From: VGBK01 sp043810615
GTDB lineage: Bacteria > Actinomycetota > Acidimicrobiia > Spongiisociales > UBA11373
Assembly (NCBI GenBank): GCA_043810615.1
Contig: JBDROA010000181.1
Span: 1 to 60,900 of the forward strand
Reading direction: 5' to 3'
DNA length: 60,900 nt
Position 1 is the stretch's first letter. Every line of letters starts with the position of its first letter. The position numbers and the translations under genes were made by a program. This document shows, one piece after another, positions 29,920 through 39,106 of the stretch. Below the pieces are notes generated by a model, which saw only the letters and a list, made by a program, of their open reading frames with translations, was not told the DNA's origin and ran no database searches.

Positions 29920-31599
29920 CTACCCCTCGGCGGGCGGGGCGTTCAGGAACTGCCCGAACAGGCCCGGGAAGTAGGTGAAGCTGCCGTCACGGCCGATGTG
30001 GAGCGGGTGGGAGGCATCCCACTGCACCACGTAGGACATGACCACGTCGTTGGCGTCGAAGGTGCTGCCGTCGTGGAACAGTACGCCCGAACGCAGGCTG
30101 CAGGTCCACACCGTCAGGTCTTCGTTGGCGTCGCAGGAGGTGGCCAGGCCGGGCTCGACTCCCACTCCGCCGACCGTGTAGGAGAGCAGCGACTCGTTGA
30201 TCTGCTCACAAGCCCGGAGGCTCTCGCCGTCGCTCTCGTCGGCGCAGTAGAGGCCGATGGGCTCGGCGTTCTGCATCCACACGAAGGTGTCCCGGCCGCC
30301 CGGGTCCATGACGGCGAAGTACTCATTGCTCAGCGGGCTGGCATGGGCTCCGGTGACGTCGGCCTTGTAGGCCAGGCCGGAGCCGCCGTGCGCCACGGGG
30401 ATCATGGGCACGTGCTGTTTGATGAGCTCGGCTACCTGGGCGTAGAGCACGTCGCGCTCTGCCTGGTCGGATAGGGAGCCCGCCTGCGTGAGCAGCACCG
30501 TGATGTCGTCGAACTGGATCCCGAACTGGTCCGAGGACCCGGCCCCGAAGTGGTAGTCCAGGAAGTTGGTCGCATCCGGGTAGTCGGCGCCCCAGCCCAG
30601 CAAGTGCATAGGGAGCTCGCCGGCATCGGCGGCGTCGATAAAGGCACCGGATTCCATCACGTCGAGGGTGACGTTGACGCCGATCTGCGCCAACTGGGCC
30701 TGGATGTCCTGGGCCACGACGCCCGGCTGCGGCAGGTAGCCGCGCACCACGTCGCGGTAGGACAGTTCGATGTCGAACCCGTCCGGGTACCCGGCGGCGG
30801 TCAGCATGTCACGGGCCGTCTGCAGGTTGTACTCGTACCAGGTCGCCCCCGCGGCATAACCGGGGATGGCGGAGGGCAAGAACTGCTCGGCCACCGAGGA
30901 GCCCGGCGGGTAGAAGTTGTCCACGATCCGCTGCTTGTCGATGGCCATGGCCAGCGCCTGGCGCACCTGCTCGTTGTCCAGCGGCGGGAAGTTGTTGTTG
31001 AACCCGATGTAGAAGATGTTCAACGCCGGGCGCTCGATCAACTGCAGGGTGGCATCGCCGGCCACTGTGGGGAAGTCGTCGGGGCCGATATTGTCGACGC
31101 CGTCCACGCTGCCGGCCCGCAGCTCAACCAGCCGCTGAGCGGCCTCGGTGCTCCAGCGGAACACCAGGGTGTCGGCAATCGCCGGCGTGCCCCAGTAGTC
31201 GGCGAAGCGCGTCAGCACCAGGCTGTTGCCTCGGTCCCACTGCTCGAGCATGTAGGGGCCGGTGCCGACCGGGTTGCTGATCAGGGCGTCGCCGCCGCCG
31301 CCGGTCTGCTCGAGGTACTCCGCGGAGTGGATGCCGAAGGCGGAGAAGGCCACCTTCGAGCGGAACGCCACATCCGGGAGACACAACTCGAAGCGAACCG
31401 TCAGGGCGTCGACCGCCTCGATGGTCTTGAACTCTCCGCCGTAGTCGCAGTCCGGCGCTGAGAACGAGAGTGCCTCGAAAGGCGCACCCGTGGTCGTAGG
31501 AGCTGCCGTCGTCGTGGTGGTTTCGACTGCGTCGTCGCCGCAGGCGGCGACGAGCAGGGCGACCACGGCGAGGAGCGCCATGAGTCTCCACTTGTTCAT
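29920..31599 (-). CDS. oppA: Peptide ABC transporter substrate-binding lipoprotein with circularly permuted domain order
   Basis: SBP family 5 peptide-binding lipoprotein, 559 residues from ATG 31599 (GAGGGA upstream). The lipobox is LVAAC (Cys20), followed by a Thr linker. The order of family segments is unusual. The mature protein starts with parts normally in the middle (FKTIEAVDALTVRFEL, PVGTGPYMLEQW, FADYWG) and runs to the usual C-terminal region (HVPMIPVAHGG...NEYFAVMD). It then continues with the usual N-terminal region (DTFVWMQNAEPIGLYC, VEPGLATSCDANEDLTVWTC, GVLFHDGSTFDANDVV, FTYFPGLFGQFL). The join is near 30290-30310. This is a natural circular permutation as far as sequence order shows. 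Confidence 0.9.
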   Translation of the reverse strand: MNKWRLMALLAVVALLVAACGDDAVETTTTTAAPTTTGAPFEALSFSAPDCDYGGEFKTIEAVDALTVRFELCLPDVAFRSKVAFSAFGIHSAEYLEQTGGGGDALISNPVGTGPYMLEQWDRGNSLVLTRFADYWGTPAIADTLVFRWSTEAAQRLVELRAGSVDGVDNIGPDDFPTVAGDATLQLIERPALNIFYIGFNNNFPPLDNEQVRQALAMAIDKQRIVDNFYPPGSSVAEQFLPSAIPGYAAGATWYEYNLQTARDMLTAAGYPDGFDIELSYRDVVRGYLPQPGVVAQDIQAQLAQIGVNVTLDVMESGAFIDAADAGELPMHLLGWGADYPDATNFLDYHFGAGSSDQFGIQFDDITVLLTQAGSLSDQAERDVLYAQVAELIKQHVPMIPVAHGGSGLAYKADVTGAHASPLSNEYFAVMDPGGRDTFVWMQNAEPIGLYCADESDGESLRACEQINESLLSYTVGGVGVEPGLATSCDANEDLTVWTCSLRSGVLFHDGSTFDANDVVMSYVVQWDASHPLHIGRDGSFTYFPGLFGQFLNAPPAEG

Positions 31600-31994
31600 T
31601 TCGGTTCCCTCTGTCAGCCGATGCGCCAAAAACACAACTGCGGCGATCGGGTTGGTTAGAACACTAGCCGTCGGTGGCCGCAGTGGGAGGCCGGGAGGGA
31701 GTGCGGGGAGAGGGAGAGAGGGCGCGGCGGTGCTGCCTGTGGGTCGTTTTGGGCGTTGCCCTGGCCGCGCGGCGGTCGCCGGCGCGCGCCCTTGCGGGTC
31801 CGGCTACACACCGAGCCCGTGGGACGGCTGGGGATGCCTCCTCCGCGGCCTGCGGCCGCGTGGTCCCCGGCGCGAAGCAGGCTTCGTGTTGCTTTGCCCC
31901 CTCCGCTCGGCGGCCGCGTGGTCCCCGGGTGTCCGGGGTTCATGACGGGTGCCGCCTCGCGCCTCCCTCGCAGCCGCGGGGGAGGCAATCAGGG
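31600..31994. other. Gene-free stretch with a 19-base direct repeat
   Basis: No credible gene is seen between oppA and the GNAT gene; open frames here are GC-rich shadows. The part next to oppA is its leader and presumably its promoter. GCGGCCGCGTGGTCCCCGG occurs twice, at 31852-31870 and 31910-31928, each after a CTCCGC-rich stretch. Confidence 0.5.
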
Positions 31995-32495
31995 CTACGC
32001 CGTGTCGAACGCCGGGTGGTAGGTAACCTCGCCGCTCAGGCCTTCCGCCGCCCCGCGGCGCACCTCGAGCGCCTGGAAGTGCTCCCCGGCGTCGCGGTAG
32101 TGCAGGCCGAAACGCTCGGCGGGCACGAAGCCGAAGCGCCCGTAGTAGCCGGGGTAGCCGAGGACCACGACGAGGCCCTCGTCTCGCACCCGGCAATGCT
32201 GCAGGAAGGCATCGACGAGCATGGCGCCTATGCCCCGGCCTTGGTAGTCGGGGTCCACCGCCAGGGGGCCCAGGGCCACCGCGGCCCTCGGCACGCCGCC
32301 GACGTCCACCGGGGAGAGGGCGATGTGGCCCACGATGCGGTTCCGCACCAGGGCCACCAGCGAGGCGAGCAGCGCCCCCCGGCCGCGCAGCGACTCCACC
32401 AGTTCGGCCTCGACGGTGCGGCCGAAGGCACGGATCTGCACCTCGGAGACGGCCTCGTCTTCGCCGGCTTCCTCGGCCCGGATGAGCAGCTTCAC
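31995..32495 (-). CDS. GNAT family N-acetyltransferase
   Basis: A 166-residue acetyltransferase of the YhbS-like type. The acetyl-CoA motif is VDPDYQGRGIGAMLVDAFL, preceded by VALGPLAV, with GYPGYYGRFGFVPAERFGL after it, a segment common in this subgroup. The start is GTG 32495. The substrate is unknown. It is followed upstream on the same strand by the remnant of a pirin gene, with which it may once have shared a transcript. Confidence 0.88.
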   Translation of the reverse strand: MKLLIRAEEAGEDEAVSEVQIRAFGRTVEAELVESLRGRGALLASLVALVRNRIVGHIALSPVDVGGVPRAAVALGPLAVDPDYQGRGIGAMLVDAFLQHCRVRDEGLVVVLGYPGYYGRFGFVPAERFGLHYRDAGEHFQALEVRRGAAEGLSGEVTYHPAFDTA

Positions 32496-32539
32496 TGTTG
32501 GCCTGCTTGCGGTTGGCGGTCCCCAGCCTACGGCACGCG

Positions 32540-32916
32540 GGGCCTCGGCCGAGCTCCCAACGGAGGACCTCGGCCCCTTCCTCGCCGGCGGTCAGCGCCG
32601 GGCTCCCGGCCGCGGTGAGCCGGGTGGCGTCTCCTGCGCCCAACGCCGGGGCGCCGTCGAGGCTGGCCGTTCCCGCCGCCACGCAGACGTGGGCGAAGCG
32701 GTCGTCGAGCACCAACGTGACGATTCCCACGTCGCGGCGGGGATGGGTGTCGAAGCACGAAGTGGGGTGCACCACGTCATCGTTGGAGACCACGAGGGGG
32801 CCTCGGTGGGTGTTCCCCGGGTCGCGCCGGGGCCCGGGATTGAAGCAGGGGGAGGAATCCAGCCGCGGGAGGTTGGTGCGGAACCCGTCATTGCGCCGCC
32901 CGACGTCGAGGGGAAT
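32540..32916 (-). pseudogene. Pirin-family gene remnant with internal deletion
   Basis: A ~120-codon stretch joins two separated parts of a pirin (YhhW-like quercetinase). The first is the N-terminal motif region DSSPCFNPGPRRDPGNTHRGPLVVSNDDVV...FDTHPRRD. The second is the C-terminal cupin end, AHVCVAAGTASLDGAPALGAGDATRLTAAG. About half the usual protein between them is missing. The metal-binding HPHRD motif reads HPRRD. There is no ATG/GTG/TTG start at the expected place (an ATT follows AGGAG) and the normal stop is absent. I read this as a decayed gene. Confidence 0.6.
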
Positions 32917-32996
32917 GGCTCCTGCGCCGCCGGGCCCGGGGAGCCGGAAGGCTACGGTGGTGGGAGGCCTGCTCAACGGGGCCGTCCCCGACGCGA

Positions 32997-33026
32997 AGAG
33001 GCGGCGGGGTGAATCCCGCCGCCTCT
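32997..33026 (-). terminator. Hairpin terminator candidate of the fadBA operon
   Basis: Perfect 12-base inverted repeat AGAGGCGGCGGG (32997-33008) and CCCGCCGCCTCT (33015-33026), six-base loop, 19 bases past the fadA stop. No T-run. Confidence 0.6.
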
Positions 33027-33044
33027 CTTGTCGCCTCGATCGAC

Positions 33045-34196
33045 CTAGCGCCGGTGGAACACCGCTGCGGCCCCCATGCCGCCGCCGATGCACATGCTCA
33101 CGATGCCGTATTCCACCTGCCGCCGCGCCATCTCGTGCAGCAGGCTGGCGGTGAGCTTGGCGCCGGTGCACCCCAGGGGGTGCCCCAGGGCGATGGCCCC
33201 GCCGTTCACGTTGACGATCGCCGGGTCCAGGCCGAGGGTGCGCACGCAGTACAGGGCCTGGCTGGCGAAGGCCTCGTTGATCTCGAACAGGCCGATGTCC
33301 TTGGCCTCGAGACCGGCCGCCTTGAGCGCCTTGGGGATGGCCACCGCCGGCCCGATGCCCATTTCGTCGGGATCGACCCCGGCCACCTGGAAGGTGACCA
33401 GTTCGCCCAGCGGGGTGAAGCCCAACTCGTCGGCCTTGGCCCGCGACATGAGCAGCTGCAGAGCGGCCCCGTCGGAGGTCTGCGAAGAGTTGCCCGCCGT
33501 CGAGGCGCCGTCCACCTTGAAGACGGGTCGCAGCTTCCCAAGGCCTTCCACCGTGCTCTCCCGGGGGCCGTCGTCGGTGTCGAAGACGACCTCCCTGCCG
33601 TCCACCCGGGTGGTGATGGGGATGATCTCATCCTTGAACCGTCCCTCACGGATGGCGGCGAGGGCCTTGGCGTTCGAGGCGACCCCGAAGGCATCCTGGT
33701 CGGCGCGGCTCACCCCGTAGCGGGAGGCCACCGTCTCGCTGGTGATGCCCATCGACTCGTAGGCGCCGGGCCAGTTGGCCGCCAGCCAGGGGTTGGGGGC
33801 CGGCTTCTGCCCGCCCATGGGGACCAGGCTCATCGACTCGACGCCCCCGCTGAGCACGACCTGCGACCACCCGGCGACGATCTCGGAGGCTCCCGTGGCC
33901 AGGGCCTGCAGCCCCGACGAGCAGAAGCGGTTCATGGTCATCGCCGGGACGCTCACCGGGAGTCCGGCGCGCAAGCTCGCGATGCGAGCCACGTTCATGC
34001 CCTGCTCGGCTTCGGGGAAGGCGCAGCCGAGGACCACATCATCGATGGAGGCCGGGTCGAGCTGCGGCACCCGCTCCAGGAAGGCCTTGATGAGGAGCCC
34101 CATCAGTTCGTCGGGCCGGGTGTGGCGCAGCGTGCCCCGCCCCGACCGGCCCACCGCAGTGCGGTAGGCATGGGTTACGACGACTCCAGTGCTCAT
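33045..34196 (-). CDS. fadA: Acetyl-CoA C-acyltransferase (thiolase)
   Basis: Thiolase of 383 residues, the last step of fatty-acid beta-oxidation. The nucleophile is Cys92 in NRFCSSGLQA. Catalytic segments NEAFASQ, GGAIALGHPLGCTGA and CIGGGMG are all present. ATG 34196 has AGAGGA immediately upstream; a longer frame to 34226 is less likely. It lies 115 bases downstream of the fadB-like gene on the same strand and works with it as the beta-oxidation complex. Confidence 0.94.
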   Translation of the reverse strand: MSTGVVVTHAYRTAVGRSGRGTLRHTRPDELMGLLIKAFLERVPQLDPASIDDVVLGCAFPEAEQGMNVARIASLRAGLPVSVPAMTMNRFCSSGLQALATGASEIVAGWSQVVLSGGVESMSLVPMGGQKPAPNPWLAANWPGAYESMGITSETVASRYGVSRADQDAFGVASNAKALAAIREGRFKDEIIPITTRVDGREVVFDTDDGPRESTVEGLGKLRPVFKVDGASTAGNSSQTSDGAALQLLMSRAKADELGFTPLGELVTFQVAGVDPDEMGIGPAVAIPKALKAAGLEAKDIGLFEINEAFASQALYCVRTLGLDPAIVNVNGGAIALGHPLGCTGAKLTASLLHEMARRQVEYGIVSMCIGGGMGAAAVFHRR

Positions 34197-34310
34197 TCCT
34201 CTGCTCCTTTCAAAGCGCACCGCCAACAGTCCGCGGGCCCGATCTCGCTCCGGCTCGAAAGCGAATCGGAGCGAGACCCGGGGGCGAGCCTGTCGGCGTG
34301 CACTTGCCCG

Positions 34311-36719
34311 CTAATTCCGCAACGGCTTGCCCTTCTCCAGCATGTGCAGGATGCGGGCGAGGGTTCTTTCTTCTCCGCAGAGGCTTAGGAAGGCCTCCCG
34401 TTCCAGGTCGAGCAGTTGCTGCTCGCTCAACTCGGTCCCGGCGGGCACCTCGCCGCCGCAGATGATGTGGGCCAGCTTGTGGCCCAGGTGCTGGTCGTAC
34501 TCCGTCAGGAAGCCACCCATCTTCATGGTGTGGATGGCGATCCTGAGGGCGGCGATGCCGCCGGCGCCCGGCACCGGGATGGGCCGTGCCAGCGGCGGCC
34601 GGTAGCCGGTGGTCACCATGGCGAGCACGTCGGCTTTGGCGTCGGCCAGCAGAGCTTCCGGGTTCAGCGAGAGCCGGTCGGTGGGCTTCAAAAAGCCGTA
34701 CTGCCGCGCCTCCTCGGCGCTGGTGGACACCTTGGCCATCCCGATGGTGGTGAATACCTTCTCCATGAAGGGGAAGAGGTCTGCCTTCACCCCGTGAGGG
34801 ATGCTGCCGTAGTGGCGCAGCGCCATCTCCTTGCAGCCGCCCCCGGCGGGGACGAGGCCCACGCCGAGCTCGACCAGGCCCAGGTACGACTCGGCCGAAG
34901 CTCGCACCGCGTCGCCGTGCATGACGCACTCGCAGCCGCCGCCCAGGGCCATGCCCCGTGGGGCGACGACCACCGGGCCGGTGCAGTACTTCATCTTCAT
35001 GTGGGCGTCCTGGATACCCTTGACCGCCGTCTCGATGCCGGCCCAGTCCTGGTTCATGGCCAGCATGGCGACCAGGCCCACGTTGGCCCCCACCGAGAAG
35101 TTGGGAGCCTCGTTGCCCACCACCAGGCCGGCCAGTTCGCCGGCGTTCACCCGCTCGCAGGCGATGCCGAGCATCTCGATGATCTGGCCGTCGATGGAGT
35201 TCATCTTGGTATGGAACTCCACGCATCCGACACCGTCGCCCATGTCGTAGAGGGTGGCGCCTTCGTTGCGGGCGATGACCGCCTGGCGCTCGGCCAGGGC
35301 GGGCAGGTACAACAGCCGGGGGTCGGTGGGGACGGGCCGGTACTCGGTGGCCGCCACGTCCCAGTAGTGCCGGACGCCGTTGCGCTTCACGTACCAGGTG
35401 CCTTCCCCCTTGGACAGCAGGGTCTCGACGATCGGCGGCACCGCCATGCCCTCGTCCCGCATGCGCTGCACCGAGCGCTCCACGCCGATGGCGTCCCAGG
35501 TCTCGAAGGGGCCCAACTCGTAGTTGAAGCCCCAGCGCAGCGCCCGGTCGACGTTGACGATGTCTTCGGCGATCTCGCCGAGCAGTTGGGCGGCGTAGGC
35601 GGCGATCTCGGCGGTCACATTCCAGGCGAGGCGGCCGTGGGGGTCGTCGAACCAGACCATCTCGCGGATCTTGTCGCCCACCGCCTCGTGCTTTCGGGCG
35701 GCGCCGATGGCCGCGAGGCGGGTCTCCGGCTGGTCGGCGTACTCCAGGGTGTTCAGGTCGATCGCCTGGATCTTGCTCCCGCTCGGGTCGCGCACCTTCT
35801 TGTAGAACCCGGCACCGGCCTTGGCGCCCAGCATCCCCTTGGCCACCATCTGGCGCAAAAACTCGGGCACGGTGAAGCGGTCCCGCCAGGGGTCGTCGGG
35901 GCAGCCCTCGGCGATGGTGCCGATGACGTGGGCCATGGTGTCGAGGCCCACGATGTCGGCGGTGCGAAATACCGCGGAGGAGGGCCGGCCCATGGTGGGC
36001 CCGAACACCTTGTCGGCCTCGACCACGCCGATGCCCAGTTCCTTCATCCAGTGGACGGTGGAGACGATGCCGAACACCCCGATGCGGTTGGCCACGAAGT
36101 TGGGGGTGTCCTTGCCGTAGACGATGCCTTTGCCCAGCACGGTCTCCCCGAAGCGGGCCATCTCGGCGAAGAGGCCCGGGTCGGTGTCGGCGCAGGGGAT
36201 CATCTCCAGCAGGCGCATGTAACGCACCGGGTTGAAGAAGTGGGTCACCATGAAGTGGCGGCGGAAGTCCTCGCTCCGCCCTTCGGCCATGGCGGCCACC
36301 GAAAGCCCCGAGGTGTTCGAGGAAACGATGCTCCCCGGCTTGCGGTGCTTCTCGACGTCGGTGAAGACCCGCTGTTTGATGTCGAGGCGCTCCACCACCA
36401 CCTCGACGATCCAGTCGCATTCACCGATGCGCTCCATGTCGTCGAGGTAGTTGACCGGGGTGACGAGCGAGGCCAGGTCGGCGCGGTAGAGCAGTGCCGG
36501 GCTCGACTTGACCATGGCCGCCACGCCGGCGTCGGCGATGCGGTTGCGCACCGTTCGGCTCTGCAGCGTCAGGCCCTTCTTCTGCTCGTCGGCGGTGAGT
36601 TCGCCGGGAGCGATGTCGAAGAGGTATGAGGGGATGCCGGCGTTGGCCAGGTGGGCGGCGATTCCCTGCCCCATCACCCCGGCCCCCAGCACGGCTACCC
36701 GCTTGATCCGGATGCCCAT
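34311..36719 (-). CDS. fadB: 3-hydroxyacyl-CoA dehydrogenase / enoyl-CoA hydratase fusion
   Basis: Bifunctional beta-oxidation enzyme, 802 residues. The N-terminal Rossmann domain starts at VAVLGAGVMGQGIAAHLANAG, and the dehydrogenase His lies in VTHFFNPVRYMRLLEM. The C-terminal half is a crotonase domain with NEAPNFSVGANVGL, ALGGGCECVMHGD and ELGVGLVPAGGG. Dehydrogenase first and hydratase second is the FadN-like order, not the E. coli FadB order. ATG 36719 has GGAGGG just upstream. Operon with the thiolase. Confidence 0.93.
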   Translation of the reverse strand: MGIRIKRVAVLGAGVMGQGIAAHLANAGIPSYLFDIAPGELTADEQKKGLTLQSRTVRNRIADAGVAAMVKSSPALLYRADLASLVTPVNYLDDMERIGECDWIVEVVVERLDIKQRVFTDVEKHRKPGSIVSSNTSGLSVAAMAEGRSEDFRRHFMVTHFFNPVRYMRLLEMIPCADTDPGLFAEMARFGETVLGKGIVYGKDTPNFVANRIGVFGIVSTVHWMKELGIGVVEADKVFGPTMGRPSSAVFRTADIVGLDTMAHVIGTIAEGCPDDPWRDRFTVPEFLRQMVAKGMLGAKAGAGFYKKVRDPSGSKIQAIDLNTLEYADQPETRLAAIGAARKHEAVGDKIREMVWFDDPHGRLAWNVTAEIAAYAAQLLGEIAEDIVNVDRALRWGFNYELGPFETWDAIGVERSVQRMRDEGMAVPPIVETLLSKGEGTWYVKRNGVRHYWDVAATEYRPVPTDPRLLYLPALAERQAVIARNEGATLYDMGDGVGCVEFHTKMNSIDGQIIEMLGIACERVNAGELAGLVVGNEAPNFSVGANVGLVAMLAMNQDWAGIETAVKGIQDAHMKMKYCTGPVVVAPRGMALGGGCECVMHGDAVRASAESYLGLVELGVGLVPAGGGCKEMALRHYGSIPHGVKADLFPFMEKVFTTIGMAKVSTSAEEARQYGFLKPTDRLSLNPEALLADAKADVLAMVTTGYRPPLARPIPVPGAGGIAALRIAIHTMKMGGFLTEYDQHLGHKLAHIICGGEVPAGTELSEQQLLDLEREAFLSLCGEERTLARILHMLEKGKPLRN

Positions 36720-36997
36720 GAACCCTCCTCGCTCGGGGTCCCGGCAGTGTGCCGGGCCGCGTCTCGGGCCTCCCGGGCTTGGGGAGGGCTCGCCGCGTGG
36801 GCCGGCGGCGACACCCGGCCGCCCCGGGACTTTGTATGTCCGCTCAAAATTGTAGATGAACCGGAGGGGCTCCCGCGTGCCGACAGAGGGTTTTCTCGAG
36901 AACCGGCCGGCGGGGGGAGCGGAACGGGCGTAATGAGGCCGCGAAGAGCATCACCCTGCAGTTCGACCACGAGCCGGATCGTGATCCCGGGGCGGGC

Positions 36998-37510
36998 CTA
37001 TCGACGGGGGGTCTCCGCCTCTCTCAGGGCCTTGCGCCCCACGATGCGGGCCCACCACATGAAACCGGCCAGGGCGATGGAGCCGAGGGCGATCAGCCAG
37101 TCGAACCAGACGTCGGTGGGGACCTTGTCGCCCACAGCGTTCACCAGCGTGGCGAAAGCCACCAGGGTGGCCTCGAAGGCGAACAGGGTCACCAGGGTGC
37201 TCTGGCGGGCCGGCTTGCGGATCACCAGGAGGGCGGCCACGGCCAGGGTCACCATCATGGCCCCGGTCATCCGGGTCGAGGCATAGGCCCTCTCGTAGAG
37301 GGGGTCGGCTCCGCCGATGGTCACCCAAAGGGCACGGGGGAAGGTGAGCATGAACAGGCCGGCGAGGCCGTTGAGGCCGGCATAAGCGAGCAGGGCGGTA
37401 CCCAGGGTGGCCGCGGGGGTCATCTTCCTCCGGGACGGGCGAGCGGCGGCGGTGGCGTCGCCGGAGGCCGGGGCCGAACCGGGCAGGGAGGTCTCGAAGG
37501 GATCCGACAA
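36998..37510 (-). CDS. Small integral membrane protein, unknown
   Basis: A 170-residue protein with four hydrophobic segments, for example LGTALLAYAGLNGLAGLFML, MTGAMMVTLAVAALLVI, TLVTLFAFEATLVAFATLV and WLIALGSIALAGFMWWARIV. TTG 37510 has AAAGGAG seven bases upstream, which fixes the start well; the longer frame upstream has no membrane or family character. It does not match a family I can name. It sits 278 bases upstream of fadB, and its stop leaves the probable fadB leader. Confidence 0.75.
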   Translation of the reverse strand: MSDPFETSLPGSAPASGDATAAARPSRRKMTPAATLGTALLAYAGLNGLAGLFMLTFPRALWVTIGGADPLYERAYASTRMTGAMMVTLAVAALLVIRKPARQSTLVTLFAFEATLVAFATLVNAVGDKVPTDVWFDWLIALGSIALAGFMWWARIVGRKALREAETPRR

Positions 37511-37655
37511 CCGCTGCTCCTTTCGTCGGGTGGGATGGTAGGAGGTCCGTCGGCGGGGCGGGGAGCCGTGTCGTTGCCTGTTGCGCGACAGCGCGGGAGG
37601 GGCGCGGCCGCCCGGCCGCATGTGAGTTCCTCCTTCGCGCCGTGCCGCCGTGGGG

Positions 37656-37661
37656 CATACT
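37656..37661 (+). promoter_or_regulatory. -10 box of a probable leaderless promoter
   Basis: CATACT ends six bases before the lipoprotein ATG at 37668, and there is no ribosome site, as expected for leaderless mRNAs common in actinobacteria. Confidence 0.4.
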
Positions 37662-37667
37662 TCCCAC

Positions 37668-38826
37668 ATGAGACGCGCCCTTGCTCTCCTGCTCCCGGCG
37701 TTGTTCCTGGCGTCGTGCGGCGATGATGCCGGGGTTCTCCCGACCACCGTTGCGGCCTCGAGCACCTCCGAGCCGGCCTCCACAACCACGAGCGACACCG
37801 CGGTGCCCACCACCGCAGTCTCGACGACGACTGAGGCGGCATCGATCACGACAACGACCCTGGCGGCGGTCGCGTCGTGGGCGGACCTGCTCGACGGCCG
37901 CGTGGTGTGGGGGGAGTGGGACACCGGACACGAGTTGCGCACCCTGTGGGCCGAGGGGTTGGGCAATACGGGGCTGATCGCCCACATGGGGTTCTGCGTG
38001 GGCGACGCGGGTGGCGGCTGCGGCTGGGAGCTGGTCTTCGCCTCCCATCCCATCGACCCGCCCCAGTCGGTGGGAGGCGGTTTCGACGGCTTCATCGCCC
38101 TGGTGCGGCCGTTGGGTGGCAACCCCGAGTCGTTCCTGGTGCTGGATGCGGTGGACCTGGTGGTCCCGCCCGGCACCGGCATCCCGGGCATCATCGGGGC
38201 CACCTCCGACGGCCCGTGGTGGGCAGTGGAATTGGGCTTCGCCGCTGGGGGGGCCGGTGGTGTTGCGCGCCTGGATGCCCAACATGACATCCGACGCTCT
38301 CGTGGAGGTGGATCCGGGGTCCGGGGCCCTGCCCGAGGTGTCGTCTGTCCCATCCGCCGGGTCCGTGGTGGGCCGGGTGGTGACGGCGCAGCCCTACCTG
38401 TCGGCACCGGGGGACACCTCGCGAACGATCGACCTGTCCGAAGGGGGGCCGGTGCTGCTGGAGGGGTTCTGGGACCTGGGCGGGCGGATACTCGACGGGG
38501 GCGGCGGCCTCGGCTGGCAGGCGAGGGCACTCGGAGAACCTGCCCGGGTGGCCTGGGTGGAGCAGTGGTTGGGATGGACCTACACCGGGCATGCCCTCTG
38601 GCTCATCGGTGACGCCGTGGAGTTCGCGGCGGTGGCGGAGGCGGTCCCGGGGTACTTCTGTTCCCATGAGCCGTCGGGCGCCTATGCCATCGCCCTGGTG
38701 GATCCCATGGACTGCGACTTCTGCCCGGTGGTGTCGGCGGAGGCCTGGCGGATAGATCCGGGGACGTGGACATTCGATCCGGTCCCTCCGGGTGAGGTCT
38801 CGTGCTACTGCGAGTGCGGGGGCTGA
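37668..38826 (+). CDS. Lipoprotein split by a frameshift in a G7 tract
   Basis: A lipoprotein signal (MRRALALLLPALFLASC) and a long Ser/Thr linker lead into a soluble domain. The first frame reads through GFAAGGAGGVARLDA and loses sense after about 38253. The +1 frame continues GGPVVLRAWMPNMTSDALVEVD and runs to the stop at 38826 with a plausible Cys-rich end (CYCECGG). The switch coincides with seven G at 38247-38253, so one extra G restores a single protein of ~385 residues. This is either a sequencing or assembly error, a mutation, or slippage. Function unknown. Confidence 0.65.
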
Positions 38827-38878
38827 CAGACCGGGTGCGAGTCCTCATGCCTGATCGCATGACGCAGCTGCTACGCGA

Positions 38879-39106
38879 GTGACGGACGACCTGGTTGCCC
38901 TGGTCGATCGTCTCGTGGACGAGGGGATCGTGGCCTCGAGGTCCGCAGCCGTTCACCGGGGGCTCCAGATCCTCGTCGACCGGGAGCGCCGGCGCCGGAC
39001 CGGCGAAGCCATCGTGCGCGGCTACCAGGCCCTTCCTCAGACCGACGAGGAGGTCCGCTGGGCCGATGAGGCGACGCGGCGGATGATTGCCCAGGAGCCC
39101 TGGTGA
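38879..39106 (+). CDS. Ribbon-helix-helix-like antitoxin of a MazEF-type pair
   Basis: A 75-residue protein with VALVDRLVDEGIVASRSAAVHRGLQILVDRERRR, then a Trp-containing tail ending IAQEPW, typical of actinobacterial MazE/ParD-like antitoxins. GTG 38879 lacks a ribosome site. The usual N-terminal beta strand that contacts DNA is shortened to VTDDL, so DNA binding may be impaired. The stop overlaps the toxin start, but the toxin is interrupted. Confidence 0.75.
   Translation: MTDDLVALVDRLVDEGIVASRSAAVHRGLQILVDRERRRRTGEAIVRGYQALPQTDEEVRWADEATRRMIAQEPW

Noticed and set aside
34416..36629. 737-codon plus frame opposite fadB
   Set aside because: Shadow of a clear bifunctional beta-oxidation gene.
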